64,000 nt of DNA, taken from Welwitschia mirabilis. Taxonomy: Eukaryota > Gnetophyta > Gnetopsida > Welwitschiales. The stretch is from contig JBOZIK010000001.1 in the NCBI GenBank assembly GCA_051453625.1, positions 112,856,844 to 112,920,843 of the forward strand, written 5' to 3'. The notes under the pieces are model-generated. The model saw nothing but the letters and a program-made list of their open reading frames with translations, had not been told where the DNA came from and searched no databases. This document shows, in pieces, positions 22,932 to 35,622 of this stretch. Position 1 is the stretch's first letter. Each line of letters begins with the position of its first letter. The position numbers and the translations under genes are program-made.

Positions 22932-24680
22932 TTCTATAATAAGAGGTTCTATTCTAATAAAACACATAAAATATAGAAAAACATGGTGGTTGATTAATTA
23001 TCTTAATGAATTTATGTAACTTTACATTATATAAAATTATCTTGATTAATACTTTAAATTATTTATGATGATATTTAACAATGATTCCTAATATAAATTC
23101 CATGTAATGTATTATCCTCATTTGATTACTTTGCCCCCTAATTCTATGAATAACTAAAAAACATAGTTTTTTCAGAAGGAAAAAGATTCCTCCAAACCTA
23201 TATTGAACTTAGTTATGCTTTTATACTAAATACATATATCTTGCATTGCTATCTAAGTGGATTACAAATAATAAATTAGAAGGTATTCAAATATCAAGTC
23301 TTTAAAATTACATATATCAATTTTAAGCCAAAGTATATGCAAAATATGAATAGGTTGATATAATGACTTTTAATGCATGACTTAATAGGTATTAATATAG
23401 ATACTAATATTTTACATTTCCATATACCATTTAGTTTGATCCTTGATTCTAACTTGTTGGTTTTCATAGGTTTTGATTTTTTAAAACTAGTAAAACTAAT
23501 GCATTCCCATGTCAATGACCTAGGTTTTATGAGTGGTGTTTAGTAAAGACATGTTAGCATGTATCTTTTACATCATAAAAATATTATAATATAAAGACCT
23601 TAAACATATAAAATTAAAATATATCTTCTCTATAATGAGAATAATATGGAAGAATTTAATAATAGAATTTTACATAATTTATATGATTTTTGAATTTTTC
23701 TTTGTATACATTAGAAAATATATCATAATCTATTGTAACAAAATTTGGTGTATATAAATTACAGAGATAAAAAAGTTAAAGTGCTTTCTTAAGAGTTATT
23801 AAAACCAAATTAGTCCCCAATCTAATAAGTACTAATAGATAGCTAAAAGATTAATGGTTATATACTAAACCAATTAAATCGTATACTTATCATGACTTTA
23901 GGTTTCCACCAAATGAATTCCTATGACTTTACATTTTCAAAATTAGTTTCTTAAATTTTATCAATTTTAGCTTTATTAACATTTTTCTTCCTCATTTCCT
24001 AAGATTGTACATTAAGAGGATAGAATCAAAGGCATAATCCTTAGGAATGGAATTATGAAAATATTTGATCTTAATTATTAACTTTAAAAGAATAGTTATT
24101 CTTAATGCTTAAAATCATGATAAAACCATGAAGAAATACTGATAAAACTTAGAATGAACTAGTCCATTTACATATGAGTTTTCTAGAAAATATGCAAATT
24201 CTTAAATCATAGATAAAACTAAGGTATTTAATTCAAATATTTTTGTAAGATTTTTTAAAACCATAATAGGTTGTTATTATTTGTTTTCAGAATGTTTGGT
24301 TTTCATAAGCTTTATTTCTAATTTCTTATACTTTTTTCAAATCAATATTAATTATAGGGATTTACTAAGGTCTTGATTAAGCCATTTAATGGCTCAAAAA
24401 GCTTTATGCTCAATTTTGAAAGAAACATGGCAATCTTTTTAAATAAAAAAAATCTAAAGAAAGAAATTCAAAGGAGGCTTTGTAGGAAGTTTAATATGCT
24501 CAAAGAGCATTATTAAGATGGAGGAATTAATATTTTTTATTATAATTCACTCTTTTCTATATACTTCTTTTCAAATTAGATTTTGGCTCCTAGGTAATCA
24601 TTAGTTTATAGGTAATAGAAAGTTGTAACATTATAAGATATTCCACATTTTCTCATAATATTATTCATTATTTTATTGCA
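22932..24680. other. 3' part of the gypsy element, right of the LINE
   Basis: AT-rich DNA with no domain I recognise. By position it lies downstream of integrase on the minus strand, where Athila elements often have an extra ORF, but no such ORF survives. Confidence 0.45.
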
Positions 24681-25090
24681 AAATAAGTTCTTCTTTCATC
24701 AATGATAGATTTAAGGCTGTCAAAGTGGTATAAGGTATGGTATTTTTAAGAATCTAATAATCATTTTTGCTATTTAAAATGGTTTCACACACACACATGC
24801 ACGAACATCGAAAGATGAAGAAATGATCCAATAAAATCTATACCCTAAACATTAAATAGTTCAATCTCAAAAATAGGATATAAAAGCATCATATTTCTCT
24901 TTCTAATGCTACTTAAGTATTGACATTCATCACAAGATTTATAGAACTCATAAGCATCTTTGAAAAGAATTAGCCAATAGAATCCAAATTGAAGATTTTA
25001 TGAGAATTATTTTAAGTAGAGAAGTAATCTCCACACACTAAAAATTTTAAAATTTTTAAGATTTTAAATTGTGGAATTTACCTAGAAATA
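24680..25090 (-). pseudogene. Gypsy integrase fragment
   Basis: Minus-strand frames give the end of the zinc-binding region (SCDECQYLSSI-like, about 24,910-24,945, allowing one change) and the start of the catalytic core (FEIELFNVWGIDFIGSF-like, about 24,820-24,870), where the family has IWGIDFMGPFP with the first catalytic Asp. A short CA-rich run at about 24,786 interrupts the core. Later core motifs are not visible. The order after RNase H is as expected for gypsy. Confidence 0.75.
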
Positions 25091-25309
25091 ATTTGGTTAG
25101 AATATTTTAAAAAAATGCTTATTTAAGAATTTTTTGTTTTATTCCATGTGAGAATGGATTTCTATATTGAGTATTCCAATGATTAGACAACATATGATAA
25201 AGAAAATAATTTTGTATGATAAGGTACTAATGTTTCCCTTACAAAGATAAAGTATGCCCATGTAAAAATGAATTATTTATATGCATAATTTAAAAAAGAA
25301 AGAGAGTAA

Positions 25310-25640
25310 GACCTAATGCATGATAAATAGTCAATAATTAAATTTTCTACTTTTTTCTTATCTTTAATTTTAAGATAAAACTCTTCTAAAAGAAAGATTC
25401 AATTCATTAATCTAGCTTTAAATTCTTTCTTGACTAACAGGTATTCAAAAGAAAAGTTATCAATAAAGATAATGGTTTTTAAACCTATAACATATGACCT
25501 AAATTTTTCCAAGGTAAAAAATACTACTAACAATTGTTTTTTAGTTCTTATATAATCCAATTAAGGAACTTCTAAAGTTTTCTTACATGTGAAATAACAT
25601 ATGTTTTATCATTTCTTCTTTACAATAAATTTGTTCTTAT
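25310..25640 (-). pseudogene. Gypsy RNase H
   Basis: One of the best-preserved gypsy parts. On the minus strand KKQLLVVFFTLEKFRSYVIG, then TIIFIDNFSFEYLL, then EEFYLKIKDKKKVENLIIDY match the gypsy RNase H pattern (KELLAVVFALEKFR, TDHxALKYLL, Ex(L/F)DLEIxDKKGxENxVADHLSR). The Asp of TDH is still there as IDN. A 100-N gap lies just upstream (25,704-25,803) between RT and RNase H. Confidence 0.88.
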
Positions 25641-26119
25641 AGCATAATGGCTTAAATCACATAATAACTCAAATGAAACTCATTAAATAGTCTTTACATT
25701 CTANNNNNNNNNNNNNNNNNNNNNNNNNNNNNNNNNNNNNNNNNNNNNNNNNNNNNNNNNNNNNNNNNNNNNNNNNNNNNNNNNNNNNNNNNNNNNNNNN
25801 NNNAACTAATTAAATAGTAGTTACATTATAGAATATGAAGTCAAAAAGAACTTGAATGTTATAAAGGTATTATTAAATTTAGGAATTTAATTCTAACATG
25901 CATATCTATTAAGAATATTAGTTAGAGATTCTAATATTTTTTAAAATTCTTAAATAAATATTCTATAATAATTAAAATATCTAAGAAATGATTTAGCATG
26001 TGTTCTACTTCTAGGAAAAGGAAGATGAGTGATAAATTAAATTTAGTGGGTTCATTTCTATTTCATTGTTAAAACTTACATGTCTTTGTATTTATCCTAG
26101 TTAAGAATAACATTCTCTT

Positions 26120-27060
26120 CTTAAATAATGTAAGAACAAATTCTAAATGATGTAATTAAAGACTTAAAATTTTCACTAAAGCTAGAGAAATCATCCATCA
26201 AAACTTTAATGTATTATTCAACCATATGAGAAAAGATACTCATCATGCACCATTAGAAGGTAGCTAGGGTATTAGATAAGATAAAAGAGATTCTTTTATA
26301 CCTAAGGGCATGTAAAATTTCTATTTGCTTCATCTTTGAGGAAAAAAAATATTTGTTTGTATCTTAAGTTAAGCCTAGGAATACACATACCTAGTTTAAG
26401 TGTGATATAATTGCATCATGATGTTGAAGAACATGGTTACATAAATTATTTTAGATAGTAGTTGAATCATAGTCTCTTAGTAATACTTATAACCCACTAA
26501 CATTTTTGAAATTTTATTAATAAAGGATAAAGAAAAAGATCTTTATAAGTCACAAGATTAAGTTCTTTATATTTAACGCATATTTATTCTAATTAGAATT
26601 ACTTAATCATGTTTAATTTTAATTATAGTAATCTTGAATTTCTTAGGAATAGTTTGAATGGGAATCATCCATTAACTATCAAGAATCAAATAAACAACAT
26701 TACCATCTAGTAACTTAAGGTATTCGTTCATTACTAATTATTTTATATGAGGTCTTATTTTAAGGCTTTTTAGTAGGAATTGAATTTTCTTCCAAATGAA
26801 TTTCATGCATATATACGATGGATCATTTTTTTAGATTAGAGACAATCCATCATATAGCCTTTTTATGTTTTTTAAGAATAAAAACTAAGATTTCTTCTTA
26901 AGAAGTTGATAATTTTGTAGAGACTACTACATGGTATTAATTTTTATCTTCAAGAAATGCATATTTGAAATATTTAGAAAAATTTTTAGATTCTACATTT
27001 TGGACATACTCTTCCTAATACGATTGTCTCTATGATTCACATAGTAAAGATTTAAATTTA
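26120..27060 (-). pseudogene. Gypsy reverse transcriptase, Athila-like
   Basis: Minus-strand reading: a pre-RT region (KKHKKAI-stop-WIVSNLK) and MHEIHLEENSIPT at about 26,774-26,812 match the Athila RT entry (ICMHKIxLEExxxP). After a decayed middle part come YKRISFILSNTLATF and CMMSIFSHMVE, then VLMDDFSSFSE at about 26,190-26,215, which keeps the two catalytic Asp residues (MDD). Stops often replace Gln or Trp. CMMSIFSDMVE...VFMDDFSVFG is typical of Athila and related chromovirus-free gypsy lineages, hence the lineage call. Confidence 0.85.
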
Positions 27061-28723
27061 CATTTCTATTTGAATGACTCGTAATGTAAATTTTTATTAA
27101 AGTCAAGCATTATTACTTTATGAGGTTTATTAATAGATGATATTTTAAGGATAATAAATATTAAATAATTTATCCTCATTAATTTAGATAGTTTTAAGAT
27201 CTTTTTTTATAATCCATGTAGTTCTTTTTTATGGCATTGAAAACTTATAACTTTATGTTCGTATTTTTAAAGCAAATTTTTACCACTTCATTTATATAGT
27301 TACTTAAAATTAGCTAGGAATGCTCTTATATAATAAAGAAAAATCCTCTTAAATTTTCTTTCACTTATATGACTAAAAAAATCAACTAGGGATTAAAAGA
27401 TATTAACTTATACCAAAACATCTTCCACTATTTCTTTGGGCATTTCAGTTAATTGATTAACATGTTGTAAAGTTTTATTAGCTTTTTTAAGCCTTTCCAA
27501 CCAAAGTTATTTACATTATGTATATAGAATTAAGTTTACACTAGCTACTAATTATAATGAGATTTTATGAATTCTTTTGATATTTATGATACATGAGATT
27601 GTTGAGAAACTAGGATATTTAAAAATTCATGGAAGTTTATTCTAAACTATAACACATACTTGTTAAGATAAGAAAGCATTTTCCTTATGTTCAATTTTCT
27701 CTTTAATATGCATATAACTTTTTAAAAAATCAATATTAAAAAAAAATTTTTTAGTAGCATCTAACAAAGGAATATTAATTTTTAGTTCCTTAAAGATTTT
27801 CAAAAACTCTTTCTTAAGGTATTGCATTCCCAGGGTTGTAATTTTTCAGTTCTATATGTCTATAACTTTTCATATCATCCTTTTCATCTTTTTTAGGTTT
27901 AAAATTTATCTAAAATTTTATAATGGATGGAGAAATTTCTTTTATAATGGTTAAACATCTTATTTTATTTAGGTATCATTTCTAACTAAGATAGCATTAA
28001 ACTTCCTATGTTGTTCTTAATATTTAACCATCTTAACTTCTTTTAATTTAGGAATACATTAACTTAAAAAATTACGTTTTTCTTTTTGGTTGACTAAAAA
28101 TAATAAATAAGATATAGTTCAAGAAACTTAACTCATTTTTCATTTTAAACATTCAAGTAATTACAAATTTGAATTGCGAATTTCAAGTTTTTTGTTATTG
28201 TTGGCTAATTATATTTCTAATAACTACTTTAGAACATCCTATAGTGATCTACTTTATAGTTGACTAGATGCTTTTGAACTAGAGGTTTTATTTTATTAAG
28301 AGTTCTAAGAAAATCCAAGGTGATTTCTCCATTATGACTTATACGAATCTCAGAGGAAAATGATGAATTTTGTTATTAATATCCTGAAAAGGATCTTTTA
28401 TATTATCTACTATGTGCTTACACAGCCATTATATCTTTATAAATTGAAATAAAAAAATTCATCTTTTTTGTGTTCAATATCAGTACATATAGCACATATA
28501 GCACCTCCACTAACTTTTTGATAGTTAGACAACTCAAGTTGATTTAATATTTTGGATATAAAATGTAGATTTCTATTCATGTCTATTTCTCTATGTATCT
28601 TATACATTTATCATTATATAGATTAAGAATATTGAGTTTGATTAGCTAAATATTTGATTCTAAATGGTATTTATCAAAATTTTAAATTTCATTTAAGTTT
28701 TCTAAAGTAGCCTAAGAATTATT
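27061..28723. other. Gypsy gag-pol connecting region, no motif left
   Basis: By position this should encode the gypsy protease and the end of gag on the minus strand, but I cannot find a DTG/DLG protease motif or zinc knuckle among the stops. Confidence 0.4.
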
Positions 28724-30012
28724 TGAAGGACCGATAACCCTAGAGGAGGGGATGAACAGGATTTTAAAAAATAAATGAATATATTCACAAACTATCTCCA
28801 CATGAAATAAATACTAAAACATTTGTATAAATGAAAAACTAAAACTAATTTAAAAAATAAAGAACTGATAACATAAAAGATACTGATGGAGATGCACATA
28901 AGATTTATAATGGATTGGGAAAACCCCAACTCCACTCTTAGTAATTAGCTTCTGTACAAGTCTAATCCAGATCTTTGTTAATGTCTTTCTAAGTATTCTA
29001 GGTTCAACTATAACCTTTACAATTGGACTTTTCTAAGGCCTAGTCTCAATTTTTAGTAAGAATATAAAGCAAGGATAATGGTGTACCATAATGCATAGGT
29101 TTCATTAGATCTCTAGCTCATGAATGACATTGTTATACTACTTGAGAAGATAGTATGATCCACAAACGTATAGTGCAACTGACTTGATCAAGTACAAAAT
29201 GATAACAACAACTCTTGATTCATCTTTGATCAGGTAGAAGATATGTCAATGAGTTCAATAATGATTTCACAATGATTCAAAGATGGTATAGTGATTTTTA
29301 CTCTTGGCAAATATATGGGAAAAGCCTTTTAAGATTTTTACAAGTGAAAAGACTTTCCGATGGACAAAACAATAGGTGCTTAATGGCTAGAAAAATCCAT
29401 TTCTATCACAACTAGTTGACCCTTTGAAGTATTTGATTGACATCATTTGATGCCGTTACTGAAGTTGATTGCCCTCATGTTTTTCTAGTCTATCCCTATT
29501 TCTTATGGCTCCATGTCTAATTGACCACTTAGGTTTTGGTTAACTGTAGGACTGGTTGCCTGCATATTAATCTAGTAAATCACATGTCTAAGAAAAAGTG
29601 TAATATTATTTTATGATCTAGGTTTGATTAACCCTATAAATATTCGGTTGACCCTTACTAATAAAGTATGGAAACATTTCACTCTAGGTCTGGTTAATCC
29701 CTTTGGAATTCAGTTAACCCCTTGATGATTGATTATGAAAAATTAGGTGCTCAGGTTCAGTTGACTCCTCAGGAATCCAGTTAACCCCTCTGTATTTAGT
29801 TTATTATAGTGTAAGGTTTATGTGTAGTCAATCCCTCAAGAATCTGGTCAACACCTTAAAGGGTATTAAAAATGACAAGTTTAGATTCGAATTATGATAA
29901 AATGTTTTAGCTTCTAATCTACAAAGATTAATATTTTCTACACAAGGTACAATGTATTTTGCTAAATAGAGAATGTTAGTTTGACATCATATTAGTAAAT
30001 ATTAACTCAACA
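28724..30012 (-). repeat. Copia A 3' LTR
   Basis: Aligns along its length to 44,189-45,462. Plus-strand ends are tg...ca. In minus orientation it starts TGTTGAG directly after the polypurine tract. It carries many copies of a GGTCAACC/GGTTGACC-like word (about 29,400-29,860). Confidence 0.9.
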
Positions 30013-30027
30013 ATCTTTTCCTTTGAC
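30013..30027 (-). other. Copia A polypurine tract
   Basis: Minus-strand caaaggaaaagat lies directly before the LTR start. The preceding block ttgccatctatgt is almost identical to the one before the copia B tract, which confirms the boundary. Confidence 0.8.
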
Positions 30028-30555
30028 ATAGATGGCAAAGAATATTTAGTTAAAAATATAGATTTTGGAAAAATCCCCCTTAGATAATGCCCATTAAATT
30101 TGTAAAGTAATATTAAATATTTTATATCAAATGAAACATTTATAGAGGGATTCAAACTTGTGCAATAATTAGAACAATTTGTAGTATAGTTTATGAGGCA
30201 TGTAAAATTCATAATATATATGATAAAATTTTTTGATTAAGGAATATTTAATAGCCATTAATATATAAAAAGTTATTTTCATGATTAATTAAATATGCAT
30301 CAAAAGGTAAGATAGAAGTAACACAAAATGCATTTCCATTACTTAAATATTGAGTAGGACAGTAAAAAGGTATTCATCTAGAGCGATTACAACTGATAAA
30401 AACTAGGAAGTACTACTGAAATCACTAAAAGTGTCTAATATCAAAAGATAAAAAATTGAAAATACAACTAACTATTTCTTCTGCTTTTAAAATCAATATC
30501 AAAGGAGAGAAGAAAAAGAATCACAACAATAAGAAAAACATAATAAAGAAGAGAA

Positions 30556-31528
30556 GATCAATCAGATTCTTCTTCTTCCTCCTTTGATTCTTCTTCTTCT
30601 TCCTCTTCTTATTCGACTGCTTTTTATACTAAACTTCCAACTTCTAAGTGTCAACAATCTTATACCCTGCTATGATTAGAGCTTTTTTCATGTACCTAGT
30701 ATGGAAGTCTATCCTCTTTAGATATGAAAGAATTTCTTCTGGTGAGACTTACTTAGGAGAAGTAGATTTATAGGATTTCTTAGAACCTACAAACATATGC
30801 ATGCAAGAAAATGTTGCATGCCCAATGACTAACATGGAATTAAGGGTTTTTAACTTTGGGTATAACTAGACTATATACTAATAGCAGATGTTGGCAATCA
30901 ACACTAAATAGGAAAGAGCCCTAGTCTTATGATACTCTAATTGGGAGACCATATTTTTTAACATTATGGTAAAAGCATTAATAGAATGTATAGTTCTAAT
31001 CAAATACATCAAATAGAGCCTACAATTGGAGGTCTTATTATGATGACCTGTCAATAGCAAGAAATTATAAGTAAAAATTAAATGCAAGAAATGATACTTT
31101 GGAGTTAAAAGAAAAGTGGAGAAGGTGGTTTTTTATTTATGAAACTTACCACAAAGTTCTCTTATTACCTCTGCCTTATCCTTAATAGAATCATGAAGGG
31201 GTTAAAACTCATCCTAATCTCCTCTAAGAAGATTTATAATAGCAGTAATGAGGTTTGCAGTAACTCTCATCTTCTTTTCCAAAATATGGGTTTCTAGGGT
31301 TTTATTCTTGGCATCCTAAGAGGAATTGTAGTAGAATATCCTCATGAGAAATAGGTAGAAAGGACTTAAAACATCAAGAAAATAAAAAAAATCAAGGTCT
31401 TGTGAGAGTTTCACCACATCAAGAAGTTCCCTTAGTTCTCCTAAAGCAATAGGACACTCTTGACAGATAGGTTTCTTTTCAAACTTATCAACAAAATTGT
31501 CTATAGCTTTTTTAGACATTTCAGAGTA
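30556..31528 (-). pseudogene. Copia A third ORF, C-terminal portion
   Basis: This is most of the ORF after RNase H on the minus strand; its first 22 or so codons are at 38,767-38,833 beyond the copia B insertion. It shares its whole layout with the copia B ORF at 35,623-36,659: a FEKK-containing start, a DLDFFYFLDV / RIFYYN region, a middle part near 30,878-31,087 (HLIFTYNFLLL, YLMYLIRTIHSI, Gln/Lys-rich HKTRALSY) and an acidic tail ending in ESD and a stop. The middle part resembles the putative plant transposon protein domain (PF20167-like). Function is unknown. Several stops and frame changes make it dead apart from the insertion. Confidence 0.75.
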
Positions 31529-31533
31529 GAAAT
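31529..31533. repeat. Copia B target-site duplication, left
   Basis: GAAAT directly precedes the TG of the left LTR and recurs at 38,762-38,766 directly after the right LTR. Confidence 0.9.
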
Positions 31534-31679
31534 TGTTAGATTATGTATTATCAATTAATGTCAAACTAATGTCTTTTGTATAGTAAATTTTGTGTATTTT
31601 GTGCAAAAGATATTAAAGTTCTTACAGGTTGAAATATGGAACTAAAATGTGCACTAGAAATCTATTTATTTATTTACCC

Positions 31680-32220
31680 TTTAAGAGGGGTCGACCAGAT
31701 CCTTAAGGGGTCGACCGCACCTGAAGCAGACAAAGGAAAATGATCTGCATCTAGAGGAATCAACTGGATTTTGATAGGGTCGATCCGACCTATAACTTGG
31801 AGAATTAGTATCCCTAAACTGAATGGTAAGGGGTCAATCAAACTTTCATGGGGTCTACCAGATTTGAAAACCTGACAAATAGTATTCTCAGACTGAACGA
31901 CAAGGAGTCGACAGATCTATTATGGGGTTGATCGGACCTGTGCACTGATCAACTAGTACATCTAGACTGATCGTTATGGGGTCAACTAGACCTAAGATTG
32001 GGTCAACCAAATTCAATGCAAGAAATAGAAAAGATTTTTATCAGAAGAGCGGACAACCAGATAGATAGCAGGCGACTAGATTGGGGTTAATCGGACCTAG
32101 ATGGAGTTAACTAGATAGGAAGACATAAGAATTTAGAGTGACTAAATATCTCTCTTAAGAAACCTATATAACTCATGGCATCACATAGGGTTAACTGGAT
32201 TTTTATGGGGTCGACCGAAT
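31680..32220 (+). promoter_or_regulatory. Palindromic GGGGTCGACCGGACCT motif array in the U3
   Basis: About sixteen copies of a 16-nt word with core GTCGAC (variants GTCAAC, GTTAAC, GTCGAT) recur at irregular 20-60 nt spacing, upstream of the TATA box. The core is self-complementary. The same array is in the 3' LTR (37,425-37,930) and, as GGTCAACC/GGTTGACC, in the copia A LTRs. It may be a transcription-factor binding array. No function is shown by the sequence. Confidence 0.75.
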
Positions 32221-32339
32221 AGAGTAGAAATGAACTTTTTCTAAACATTATGTATCTATTATCTAGCCATTAGGTAGCCATTTTCTAGCCGTTAATAGCC
32301 ATTGAAAGTGTAATGTACTATACCCTAATAGTATTCCAT

Positions 32340-32347
32340 TATAAATA
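32340..32347 (+). promoter_or_regulatory. Copia B LTR TATA box
   Basis: tataaata lies about 120 nt downstream of the motif array and is conserved in the 3' LTR at 38,056-38,063. It would mark the U3/R transition. Confidence 0.65.
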
Positions 32348-33075
32348 GCTAAGTTATAGATGACCAATCAATCTTTTGGAACCATTTTCATTTTGTCAAA
32401 TCTATTAGATCTAAAAGATTAAGTTTGTGTATTTGTGTTGTTATCATTGTTGCATCTTGGTATTAACATTTCTTACTAGAAGAGATCTACCATTGACATA
32501 TTCACTACATTCAAGATCAGATCTAGAGCTTCATTGGTTATACTTTTATAGAACGAGAGCTCCATAAATAGTACTAATTTCAGAATTAGTGATATTTATG
32601 CTTTTGAGGCATTACTGCATTACTATCCTATTTGATAAAGGTTGAGACTAAGCCTTCAAAAGTTTATTCTAAAGGTTGAGACTAAGACTTGAAAAGTTCA
32701 TTCTAAAGGTTGAGACTAAGACTTCAAAAGTCCATTCTAAAGTTGAGACTTAGCCTAGAAAAGTTTATTTGCAAAGTTTATAAGTGAACTTGGAATACCT
32801 GGTGGAGTAACAGAGATCCAAGATTTAGATTGAAAGAAGATGATCATCAAGAGTGGAGTAGGGGGCTTCTCGAATCACTATAAATCTAGCTTACATCAAA
32901 GTGATAGTTTGTGCTTTTAGTTTGTGATTCTTTACTTTTAGTATTTTATCATATTGTGCACTTCCTAATAATTTATTTATATATGCAAGTTGTGTTTAGA
33001 TTGTTTTCTTTCAGATTATTTATTAAGTTTTGAAAAAACCTATTTATCCCCCTTAGGGTTCTCAATCCTATCATT

Positions 33076-33088
33076 TGGTATTAGAGCT
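33076..33088 (+). other. Copia B primer-binding site (tRNA-iMet type)
   Basis: tggtattagagct, two bases after the LTR end, differs by one base from the copia standard TGGTATCAGAGC(T). Confidence 0.9.
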
Positions 33089-33139
33089 AAGTTGAGTCTA
33101 CATTAGATTTTAACTAATATTGAGCTTAGAACCCTAAAA

Positions 33140-34534
33140 ATGAGTAACCCTTTTGATGGTTTTTCAACTAAAATTTCACCTATGTTTGATGGGTCAAATT
33201 ATGCTTATTGGAAATCTAGAATAAGAATATTTCTTAAATCCTTAGATGTTTACATAGAAAAAGTCATATACAAAGATCTCTCTATGTCTATGATAACCCA
33301 AACTAATGGAAATGGTACTACTATCCTAGTTCCAAAATCTAGAGACTAATGTACAACCACGGACAAGCCAAAGGCCACCATAGATTCCTATGCTCTTAAT
33401 AAAATTTTTTATACAGTGTGTGCAGATGAATTCAAATAAATAGTGAACTGTAATCATACTAAGGAAGCTTGGGACATAAGGAACCTCAACTGTTAAACAA
33501 GCTAAACTCCAGATGCTCATCTCTAAATTTGAAAATATTTATATGGATGAAGAAGAAACTTTGCAAGAATTTTTTTTACTAGACTTACAGATATTGTAAA
33601 CTCAATGACAAGCCTTGGTGAATGCATAGAGGAAACAAAATGGTAAGGAAAGTCTTAATATCCCTATCCAAGAGATTTGAACTAAAGGTTACAACCATTA
33701 AAAAGAGCAAGAAAATTAATGCAATGGTATTAGAAGAACTTTAAGATAATTTGCAAACTTATAAGCTTAAATTTATTAGAGATAAAAGGAAAGGTATTGC
33801 TTTAAAATGTGTGTAGGAAGACTATAGATCTAACAGATCAGATGAGAAATTTGATAATGATGAAGTGGCTCTTCTAGCTAGAAGATTTAAAAAATTTCTT
33901 CATAGGAATAAAAAGGAAGAAGAATCGAGTAGCAATGCAAAGAGAAGTCATCCAAAATAAAAAAAGGAGCAAGAAAAGGAAAAAGAAATCCAATTCTACT
34001 CATGCAAAGGATTTGGACATATGGCCAATGAGTGTCCTAACATCAAGAAAGATAACAAAAAGTTAAAGAATCCCTTATTCATGGCTACTTGGGATAATAA
34101 AGATAATGAGAATGAGGAAAACTATTCAGGATTATGATTCAAACAGAGATAGAAGATTGTCTTTCATGGCTTTTGTATCATCACTCTAAGATGTTCCTAG
34201 CACATAAATGCTCGATGATTTGGATATGATCAATGAAGAAGAAGATGAATTAGAAGATACATGTCAGGAGTTATATGAGGAGTGTGAAATGCTATCCAAA
34301 AGAATAAATAAGTTGAACAAAACAGTAAAGTCTATTACTAAAGAAAAGGAGGAATTAGAAGAGAAATATAATGTGCTCAAATCTGATAATATCAAGCTAA
34401 TTTCTCAGGTAAAAGATCTTTCTTTTTTTGTAAATAAATTTTTTAGTAGCTCTCCTAAATTGGAACAGATGCTTGGAGTACGAAAACCCACTGGAGACAA
34501 ATCAGGTATTGGCTTTAATTCACAAAAATCGTAA
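33140..34534 (+). pseudogene. Copia B gag
   Basis: The ATG at 33,140, 52 nt after the primer-binding site, opens 69 codons with MFDGSNYAYWKSRIRIFLKS, the copia Gag N-terminal signature. The UBN2-type middle part follows through stops and frame changes (LISKFENIYMDEEE at about 33,515; VRKVLISLSKRFELKV-like at about 33,650). The zinc knuckle at about 33,992-34,035 reads FYSCKGFGHMANEC, with the first Cys replaced by Phe. A Glu/Lys-rich coiled-coil stretch (34,208-34,450) ends the region, as in SIRE-like Gag. Capsid function is lost. Confidence 0.88.
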
Positions 34535-34784
34535 GAATAAGTAAACTAGAATAGTAAGTATGTTTCTAATCTTTTATGTAATTTTTATGGTAAATTTAGT
34601 TATTTAAAGTCTTTTTACAAAGTTGGTCAATTAATGCTTTTCCTTAAAACTATAAAAACCTTACCTTTTAAGTTTATTTCTAAGAAAAGTATACCACTTA
34701 AGTCTAATAAGACTAAGTGAGTTAAAGCTAACAATCTTCAAAAGCTTTATGACACAGATAGCTCTTATAGGATTACATATGAAT

Positions 34785-35125
34785 AGTTGATATCTAGACA
34801 GTGGTTGCTCAAGGTATATGTCAGGAGAAAAATGAAGCTTTTAACACTTGAAAAGCATAAATGGAGGAGAAGTCATTTTTGACAACAACGAAATGACAAA
34901 AATATAAGGTATTGAATGCATCAAAAGAGGTAAGTTACCTAAACTTGATGATGTGCTTTATGTTAATGGATTAAAATTAAGTGTGAGTCAATTATGTGAT
35001 AGAGATCACAAAGTAATCTTTGAAAAATCAAAATGTAATGTTGTAAATGAGGAAATGAATGCATCTATTTTTCCTATAAAATGCGTGGATAATACCTATA
35101 GAATAGATATTAATTTGATTGATTA
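34785..35125 (+). pseudogene. Copia B protease region
   Basis: YLDSGCSRYMSGEK at about 34,793-34,835 is the copia aspartic protease active site with the catalytic Asp intact. The expected Trp before YLD is a TGA stop. It continues through DDVLYVNGLKLSVSQLCD, which is the usual copia protease-to-integrase linker. Integrase, RT and RNase H, expected next, are missing. Confidence 0.88.
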
Positions 35126-35264
35126 ATTATTTAATGCAAACTACGATGTTAGGATAAATCTTAATAGAATTGAATGTTTTTTGGTAAATTTTGATGTAAC
35201 ACACTGTATCTATAATCAATCTGTTAATCATGAAAATGATCTTGAGGTTAAGTCGTCATCCTTT

Positions 35265-35486
35265 GGCTAATTGGAAGGTGGTCGACTGGATCTATGATTC
35301 AGTCGATCGGATGTCGTTGGTCAACCCTGGTTACTTGGACTCCTTCCATTACTATAGACTCGCATCTCAACAGGTCAATTGGAACATAGAACAGTCGACC
35401 AGACCTACTGGATTACAATGCAGAAGTTTAGTCAGTGGACCCAATTTCTTTCTTCATTTCACCCTATTTCACTTAGTATATAAAAG
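35265..35486 (+). promoter_or_regulatory. Internal LTR-like promoter module before the third ORF
   Basis: GTCGAC-type words (gtggtcgactggatct, cagtcgatcggatg, ggtcaaccctgg, cagtcgaccagacct) recur at 35,279-35,406 and are followed by tatataaaag at 35,477-35,486, about 140 nt before the third-ORF ATG. This mirrors the array-then-TATA layout of the LTR. Copia A has the same arrangement (38,981-39,115). I infer an internal promoter for the third ORF. Confidence 0.5.
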
Positions 35487-35622
35487 ATATAAAAACCTAA
35501 CTTGATTTCATTGTTCTCTAGCCTTCTCTAGCTCTCAGATCTAGTAATTTTCTTTCAAGATCTAGAGCTCTTACTTCTAGATCTAGTGATTTTCTTAGCC
35601 CTTTTGCTTGCAAGATTCTTAA

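Larger units (their letters stand above)
31534..33073 (+). repeat. Copia B 5' LTR
   Basis: Starts tgttag and ends cctatca just before the primer-binding site. It contains a palindromic motif array (31,680-32,220), a TATA box at 32,340 and a set of three to four near-repeats of a 40-nt phrase (aaaggttgagactaag...) at 32,637-32,765. Confidence 0.93.

Noticed and set aside
24780-24800. Short CA repeat as a microsatellite feature
   Set aside because: Only about six units and interrupted. It lies inside the gypsy integrase relic and needs no separate call.
31680-32220. Repeated GTCGAC words as a possible CRISPR-like array
   Set aside because: Spacing is irregular, copies are degenerate, it lies in LTR U3 sequence and is duplicated in the other LTR. 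This is a plant element.
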